DNA from: Balanoglossus misakiensis
Taxonomy: Eukaryota; Hemichordata
Assembly: GCA_040954595.2 (NCBI GenBank)
Contig: CM082581.2
Span: 1,550,001-1,614,000 of the forward strand
DNA length: 64,000 nucleotides
Direction: 5' to 3'
Under the pieces are notes generated by a model that had not been told where the DNA came from, ran no database searches, and saw only the letters and a program-made list of their open reading frames with translations. The position numbers and the translations under genes were made by a program. Position 1 is the stretch's first letter. Every line of letters begins with the position of its first letter. This document shows positions 59,401 through 64,000 of the stretch, piece after piece.

Positions 59401-59572
59401 TGACCCCACCAAACACTCAAAATTAATGGGCAGCACACTGTCCACTATGGCCTGGTTACTGTGTGCTCTGGTTAATGTTGACGCAAAGGTTGACCCCACC
59501 AAACACTCAAAATTAATGGGCAGAACACTGTCCACTACGGCCTGGTTACTGTGTGCTCTGGTTAATGTTAAT
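53480..59572. repeat. 90-bp satellite array with 74-bp deletion variants
   Basis: About 70 head-to-tail units. The full unit is 90 bp: TTAATGGGCAGAACACTGTC, CACTACGGCCTGGTTACTGT, GTGCTCTGGTTAATGTTGAC, GCAAAGGTTGACCCCACC, AAACACTCAAAA. A short variant of about 74 bp lacks TGGTTACTGTGTGCTC and clusters at about 53,500-53,700, 54,000-54,100, 54,330-54,500, 55,590-55,870 and 57,590-57,950. Two linked subtypes dominate: GCAGAACAC with CTACGG, and GCAGCACAC with CTATGG. Because 90 bp is 30 codons, frames of up to 604 (plus) and 640 (minus) codons stay open on both strands. There is no start context, splice signal or flanking gene, so I treat it as satellite DNA. Confidence 0.93.
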
Positions 59573-59615
59573 GGTAGGTCGTGGCTGTCTCATTTCAGGG
59601 ATTTGTGGACTAAAT
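59573..59615 (+). repeat. Fragment of the MITE at 63,714, at the satellite edge
   Basis: GGTAGGTCGTGGCTGTCTCA then TTTCAGGGATTTGTGGA matches the inner right arm of 63,714-63,945 (63,856-63,892). The 90-bp satellite ends exactly here. Confidence 0.75.
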
Positions 59616-59798
59616 GTCAATCTTTGTACTATTCGTACATGAAACTTTTCTTTCAAATACAACTTACAGACCAACATAGACAGTCATGCTTATATAAGTA
59701 TGACTATCTATTAAAGTAACATTCATATCATGATTGTTGTTTTACACTGTGTTTTCAAAGTAATTGTTGCAGTAAACCAATTGCCTTGCTTGGAAATA

Positions 59799-59913
59799 TT
59801 AAAAGGGAAGTCCTGTCCAGCTGATTTATGCATAATTTCTACACAATGTTTTTTTCTGAAAGAATGACCTCAAAGCTACCCAATTATGTAGCTGAACCGG
59901 ACTTCCCCTTTAA
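59799..59913. mobile_element. TTAA-flanked MITE, family 4
   Basis: TTAA at 59,799-59,802 and 59,910-59,913. The ends are AAGGGAAGTCCTGTCCAGCT and, inverted, AGGGGAAGTCCGGTTCAGCT. Only 115 bp long. A related right end lies at 63,440-63,542. Confidence 0.8.
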
Positions 59914-60426
59914 ATGCTACCAGTGAGCTTGTTTGTCTTTGTAAATACACTCAAGTATTAATCCCCTTTTTCTCAGAATTCAATGCATCTTCATGCCATG
60001 AGGTGAGAGGACACTTTTGTTAGCAGGAGGGAAACAAATCCAAAATAAATAATAACAGTGCAAAGTTGGTCTGCTGACTTTCTCCACATTTCATTATTGA
60101 ATTACGGCAAAATTATGAAATCCAATTATGAAATTCAGCTTTTTGTCCACTTTTTGTTGCTGCAAATTCATTGCGGTATAAAGGTCAATAATATGACAAA
60201 TCTTGGTTAAAAGTATACAGTCACCTTCAATACACATTCCCATATATGGCTGAATGGCGTATTTGAGCATTCTAAAGAACATATGGTGGCGCCTGTTTTC
60301 CACGTGTGCCACCAAATGAAAATCTGTGATTGGCTAGATTTCAATTTTCCATGGTAACTATATATAGCTAATTTTCCATGGGTGATCATATACCTTTAAC
60401 TCTTTAACCTTTAACATGATACTTAC
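59914..60426. other. No further exon seen
   Basis: I searched this stretch for minus-strand exons continuing the sushi/EGF gene and found none with both splice borders. The remaining 3' exons may lie left of the 90-bp satellite, be lost, or be unrecognised. Confidence 0.4.
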
Positions 60427-60612
60427 GAACACATGATTGGTTAAAAGTGTAGACATCATACATTGAGAGACCAGTTTCTCCAGGTGGCAGATAGAATCCA
60501 CCTGTGCCGTTATTTGCATATAAGAGATAGCCTTCTTCACAGGAACATTGAAAACCACCTGCAGTGTTTTTACAAAGTTGATCACAAGAATGTGAAGCAC
60601 ATTCATTTATAT
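60427..60612 (-). CDS. Exon: calcium-binding EGF module with extended last loop
   Basis: Reads DINECASHSCDQLCKNTAGG, FQCSCEEGYLLYANNGTGG, FYLPPGETGLSMYDVYTFNQ, SCV. Six cysteines are present. D-I-N-E at the head and C-x-N-x4-F-x-C fit the calcium-binding, hydroxylation-type EGF consensus. The loop between cysteines 5 and 6 is about 40 residues instead of the usual 8-13. Acceptor TTCTTTGTAG, donor GTAAGTATC. 186 bp, phase 1-1. Confidence 0.88.
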
Positions 60613-63600
60613 CTACAAAGAAGGAACATGGATTGGATTAAAACAATGTACGTTCAGTAAAATTGAAAGTATTGTCATTTCTTTTAATCGTGAATTTTGG
60701 GATTATCTTGTGTACGTACAAGATGAATCTGTGATAAAATAAAGGCGTCACCTTGCTTGCTTTTGAAATACAAGGCCATTAATTTAGTTGATAATAGAAG
60801 AAACCTGCTGACTCAGCATGGTTCACCAATGGTTTGTCTATGGACAAAAACCTTAAAGAAATTTATCTCAAAATAGAGCATTGTAATCACACAATTTTAT
60901 TTGACCAATGAATTTATATTTACTAGACTGAGCTATGTGTAAAATATCGTGAAAATGACAATAGTAGAAGTTTGTTTTCTAGCAATTATCAATGTAATCC
61001 TATGAGAAAAAGACACCTGAGATTAAAAGGTCATTCCAAAAATTTATCCGGAATTCTGAAATAAGTTCGGAATGTGTTAAATGTGAAAATAGTGACTTGA
61101 AGTTATGTTGCAAGTGACTTGTTTATGTCTCACCTTTGCATGCTGTTCCATTCACATCTGGTTCAAATCCCACCAAACATGCACACTGATAGTCACCATC
61201 TCTATTTTCACAGACTTGATTGATTCCACACCGTGCCACCAATGTACTACATTCATTGATATCTGAAATGTTATTCATCAAGATATGATCAAAATCCCAC
61301 AGGTCCGCTGGTAAATTCAGACCAACAAGTTTAGCTGGGAACCACCAGACCAACAGGAAATTTTCACAAACAAATTTTCGCGAACTATGCAAGAGCCAAA
61401 AAAAAAAGACATTTTTGCGTAAAAAACTATTTTCAGTGATAACAATGTAGTGAAATACGAGAACATGAAAATTAATCGTCTCATAACAGTTTCTGCTTTT
61501 GATATCGCAAAAAATTTCTTTGTCGCGAAAATTTCCTGTTTTACAGTAATCAATGAAAAATAAAATTACGAAAATCATGAAATTTCTGACAGCCATAGAT
61601 TTGCATGGCATGAACTGTATGTCCTATCAGCATGTAGTTTAGGTGACATTTATGATAAATAGTCAAATTACTGGAGTGATCGATTACGGTACCTCATAAG
61701 CAGACAACCACATGAAGACCAATCTTGATGTGAACTTACCAATGCATGATGGTATTGCACTATTCCACTGTAAATCGGATTGACAAGTCAGGTAATCAGC
61801 ACCATTTAATTCATAGCCAGCATTACAATAGAATGTGATGTTACTGCCCATATAATATGGTCCACTATCAGGGACAGCTTGTAGATGTGGGTCTGTTATG
61901 AGTATATCACTGCAGTTCAATCCTGCAAGTAAAAAAAATAAAACACTATGTGGATGCAGACTTGATTGTGGTATATATATTGGGTATCTGTATTCTGTCA
62001 CAACTTTAACATTTTCACCCCAAGTTCCCACTATAAAAGTCCAGATACCATTGACTCCTTTTTTTCAATTATCGACTAAATTCATGACTCTGTATTTCAA
62101 AAACAAGCGTGGTGACCCCTATATTTTATCACAAATTTTCATTATACATACATAGGATAATCCAAAAATTAACAATTAAAAGAAATGACCATATTTTCAA
62201 TTTTACTGAATGTACATCCTTAAATGACTTACGTTGACAGTATCCTGGATCTCCAATCCATGATCCATCTTCACCACATGTAGAGACAGTGTAGCCAGTC
62301 AGACTGTAGCCAGATGGACATGAGTAGGCAACGGTTGTTCCAAAAATCAATGAATCACCATTAACAATTTCATATGATAAGTAGTTGTCTACATTCGGTG
62401 GTGGACACTCGCGAGCTGTTTGGATAAGATGAACAGATAACATTACAAGTGTGTTAATACTAGGAAAATGGTTTAAAGGGACATGCAGTAACCCTCACAA
62501 TCCTGCATATTTTCAAGTTACCAGTGTCTGGTTTAACATTCAGTGTGTAATGTCCCAATTAGACACCCATGTGGAATGTAGCAACCAGCACAAAGTGCCC
62601 AATCATAACGCTATGGAGAGAATTTCAACTTGAGTCAGTGATTTTTATGAAAACATGACAGTGAACACCCTGTGTTATACTTTGTTTTCAAAACGACTCA
62701 TCACACACTTTAAAGCCTCTAGAGCTGCCAAATTTCACAATTTTTTTCTTTTCCACAGTAAAACCTTTCAAATCTATGGTGATGCATACCACGATAGCTA
62801 GCTGCATACTGTTTGTATGGAGGCTGATTTTAATAAAATGGGTACGGCACCTGTTTAATACATTGCACGTTTAAATTGCAACATACAGCCACAATCAGGC
62901 ATTGATGACATGTTCTTGTATCCCTATCAGTAAGCTTAATTATTTCAATGTACCAATCTACGTCGGAAAATAAAATCTGAAAATAAATGCAAAAAGTGGC
63001 AGCTCTAGTGGCTTTAAAGCACTGGAAAGGTTCAGAGGACTAACATTTTTCTGAAAATCCGTCTCCTAAGTGTGCACTACAATGGCAGTTTAATTGTTTT
63101 CAAAAATATCAACTTACGCTCGCATTGGGGCACAAGTGGACCCCAGACACCATCTGCTTGGCATTCCAATGAAGACACATTATTTATAAACTGATAGCCC
63201 TCAATGCATTGATAATAAGCAATGCCACCATACACTGTACTGGTAACATTGGTAAGAATTCCATTGCTGCACTCAGGGGGTCCACCACATGTTATTCCTA
63301 AAAAATAAACAACAAATTAGTGTCATTCAAGTTGTTGCTAACAATAGATTCAAGAGACAAATTAAGTCTCTCTCATCACTGCACTTTTTTCATTAATTAT
63401 CTTGGATACAAGACACCAGGCTAGGCATATTTGCATAGCTGGTACGACTTATACACGGCGAAAATGTTTTTTTTTTCCTGAAAGAGTGACCTCAAAGCTA
63501 CAAAATTATGTAGATATCAGCTAGACCGGACATCCCCTTTAACTACTGGATAATCGTCCGAGCATTGGAATGAGACAGAGACATCATACCTTCTATCTCT

Positions 63601-63643
63601 GTACTGGTCACCACGCCCTCACTAATCACAATTTCGGGACAGT
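60427..63643 (-). CDS. Partial gene: sushi (CCP) and EGF domain extracellular protein
   Basis: Six minus-strand exons in order: 63,590-63,643, 63,118-63,297, 62,233-62,415, 61,740-61,922, 61,134-61,262 and 60,427-60,612. Each has AG and GT borders, each length is divisible by three and every junction is phase 1, so they join in frame without a stop. The product reads a short linker, three CCP modules, a calcium-binding EGF module and a second EGF module with a long insertion. Such modules make secreted or cell-surface proteins for adhesion, complement-like recognition or matrix roles (SVEP1, SUSD or selectin-like architectures). I cannot name an orthologue. No signal peptide, transmembrane segment, start or stop codon is seen, so both ends are missing. 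Introns hold R1 repeats and two MITEs. Confidence 0.85.
60655..61030 (-). repeat. Dispersed repeat R1, copy 4 (intronic)
   Basis: Same blocks as 27,640-28,030 (AGTTGATAATAGAAGAAA, CAATGGTTTGTCTATGG, GAGCTATGTGTAAAAT, GACAATAGTAGAAGTTTG). Sits in the intron between the two EGF exons. Confidence 0.7.
61134..61262 (-). CDS. Exon: calcium-binding EGF module
   Basis: Reads DINECSTLVARCGINQVCEN, RDGDYQCACLVGFEPDVNGT, ACK. A canonical calcium-binding EGF domain (six cysteines, C-x-N-x4-Y-x-C) on one exon of 129 bp. Acceptor ATTTCAG, donor GTGAGACAT. The first codon, Asp, is split by the phase-1 intron. Confidence 0.92.
61345..61549. mobile_element. CGCG-rich MITE, copy 2 (intronic)
   Basis: Ends AACAGGAAATTTTC...TTTTCGCGAA on the left and TCGCGAAAATTTCCTG then TTTTACAGTA on the right, related to the TA-flanked element at 45,217. 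The left terminus is damaged. It is in the intron between the EGF and third CCP exons. Confidence 0.65.
61740..61922 (-). CDS. Exon: sushi/CCP module 3
   Basis: Reads LNCSDILITDPHLQAVPDSG, PYYMGSNITFYCNAGYELNG, ADYLTCQSDLQWNSAIPSCI. Four cysteines and the W before the fourth follow the CCP pattern, with YxMGSxxxFxCxxGYxL in the middle. 183 bp, acceptor TTTTACTTGCAG, donor GTAAGTTCA. Confidence 0.92.
62045..62225 (+). repeat. Dispersed repeat R1, copy 5 (partial, intronic)
   Basis: CAATTATCGACTAAATTCAT, AAAACAAGCGTGGTGACCC, TTTTCATTATACATACA, AATTTTACTGAATGTACATC match 18,200-18,354. It ends just before the donor of the CCP 2 exon. Confidence 0.7.
62233..62415 (-). CDS. Exon: sushi/CCP module 2
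   Basis: Reads ARECPPPNVDNYLSYEIVNG, DSLIFGTTVAYSCPSGYSLT, GYTVSTCGEDGSWIGDPGYC, Q. Complete four-cysteine CCP with FGTTVxYSCxxGYxLxG and GSW. Acceptor TCCAAACAG, donor GTAAGTCAT; 183 bp, phase 1-1. Confidence 0.92.
62710..63017. mobile_element. TTAA-flanked element, family 5 (intronic)
   Basis: TTAA at 62,710-62,713 and 63,014-63,017. The termini are AGCCTCTAGAGCTGCCA and, inverted, AGCCACTAGAGCTGCCA (16 of 17). 308 bp including both TTAA. In the intron between CCP 1 and CCP 2. Confidence 0.87.
63118..63297 (-). CDS. Exon: sushi/CCP module 1
   Basis: Reads GITCGGPPECSNGILTNVTS, TVYGGIAYYQCIEGYQFINN, VSSLECQADGVWGPLVPQCE. Four canonical CCP cysteines plus one extra (PPEC), and W before the last cysteine. 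Too short for the open-frame length cut-off as a whole, but supported by acceptor TTTTTTAG, donor GTAAGTTGA and phase-1 joins on both sides. 180 bp. Confidence 0.9.
63352..63412 (+). mobile_element. Left-end fragment of TTAA MITE family 1
   Basis: GACAAATTAAGTCTCTCTC, TTTTTTCATTAATTAT and GATACAAGACACC match the first ~60 bp of 33,574-33,928. No right end nearby. Confidence 0.65.
63440..63542. mobile_element. Fragment related to TTAA family 4
   Basis: CTGAAAGAGTGACCTCAAAG, CTACAAAATTATGTAGATAT, CAGCTAGACCGGACATCCCC, TTTAA parallels the right part of 59,799-59,913. TTAA at 63,539-63,542; the left terminus is not clear. Confidence 0.6.
63590..63643 (-). CDS. Short exon upstream of CCP 1
   Basis: A 54-bp segment after TTGTTCTGACAG reads CPEIVISEGVVTSTEIE and joins in phase 1 to CCP 1 (giving ...EIEGITCGG). 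The donor is GTATGATGTC. The CP...I..G start looks like the opening of a CCP module cut short, so this may be the first half of a split module or a linker. An alternative reading without the acceptor gives a hydrophobic leader (YLSACILIIVILVL) but has no ATG. Confidence 0.5.
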
Positions 63644-63713
63644 CTGTCAGAACAAGGATCACAATGATAAGAATGCATGCAGACAAATACTTAAACTCAT
63701 AAATGTCAGTTGT

Positions 63714-63945
63714 TTTAAAGTGAAGGGGTCGTCGCAATGCGTTTGTTTATAAACATTACAATTCATCCACAAATCCCTCAAATAAGATAATTCTTAGAAT
63801 GAACGAAGCAGCTGACAGTATCCTAGACTGTCCATGACAGCAACTGAAGATCCTAGTAGGTCGTGGCTGTCTAATTTCAGGGATTTGTGGATGAATTGCA
63901 ATGTTTATAAACAAACAAACGCAGTGCGACGACCCCATCACTTTA
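63714..63945. mobile_element. Palindromic MITE (GGGGTCGTCGCA type)
   Basis: The left arm TAAAGTGAAGGGGTCGTCGC...GTTTGTTTATAAACATT...CATCCACAAATCCCT is mirrored on the right (AGGGATTTGTGGATG...TTTATAAACAAAC...GCGACGACCCC). About 230 bp with ~65-bp arms. Target duplication unclear. A piece of it marks the end of the 90-bp satellite at 59,573. Confidence 0.82.
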
Positions 63946-64000
63946 TTGAGTGTGATACAAGAGTGTTGCCATTCCTGTCAATGGTCCAAAATTGCATTGC

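Noticed and set aside
53513-59719. Very long open frames (up to 640 codons) in the 90-bp array as a repetitive protein gene
   Set aside because: Both strands are open because the unit is 30 codons. The 74-bp variants break frame, and there is no promoter, splice or start evidence. Kept only as a finding to test.
60094-60389. Further 3' exon of the CCP/EGF gene
   Set aside because: The minus-strand frames here have no cysteine pattern and no acceptor/donor pair in phase 1.
63543-63737. Signal-peptide first exon for the CCP/EGF gene (hydrophobic YLSACILIIVILVL)
   Set aside because: It has no ATG, its upstream part is MITE sequence, and a good acceptor (CTGACAG) directly precedes the Cys-Pro, making an internal exon more likely.

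Overview
The window reads as nuclear DNA of a marine invertebrate animal. It has spliced exons with GT/AG borders, EGF and sushi (CCP) domains on separate phase-1 exons, decayed non-LTR retrotransposons, many short palindromic DNA transposons and two long satellite arrays. Repeat styles such as hairpin-headed elements with (TGTC)n tracts and common CATGTA words are what I associate with hemichordates, lancelets, echinoderms or molluscs. I cannot fix the phylum from sequence alone. Most of the window is repeat, and nothing looks bacterial.

Layout. 1-14,951 is an AT-rich 78/79-bp satellite with nested higher-order duplications (1,437, 1,125, 827, 5,006 and 5,542 bp). 14,952-19,800 is mostly gene-free, with one candidate minus-strand exon and two palindromic MITEs. 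19,800-24,620 holds two decayed LINEs, one split by a TTAA-flanked element and one inserted in a tandem repeat. 24,912-26,003 (minus) is a broken hAT-transposase-like gene. 28,341-28,556 is a plausible plus-strand exon that runs straight into a ~165-bp tandem repeat (to 30,015). 32,641-33,058 is a 418-bp inverted repeat. 33,225-36,960 and 39,707-44,930 are two copies of a segmental duplication. Each carries the same pair of exon-like units, and one copy keeps the empty site of a MITE present in the other. 45-50 kb is diverged repeats with more MITEs and a LINE tail. 50,721-51,704 has two paralogous exon-like units, the first running into a 50-bp minisatellite. 53,480-59,572 is a 90-bp satellite open on both strands. 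60,427-63,643 (minus) is the best gene: consecutive CCP, CCP, CCP, EGF and EGF exons of a probable extracellular or cell-surface protein.

How the parts relate. There is no operon-like system here. The clearest common theme is one class of insertion: at least five unrelated terminal-repeat families all sit in TTAA targets, as piggyBac-type transposases make, and one insertion can be proved against its empty paralogue. The second theme is tandem amplification at every scale (50, 60, 78, 90, 94, 165 and 225 bp, and kilobase units), in places starting from exon-intron borders.
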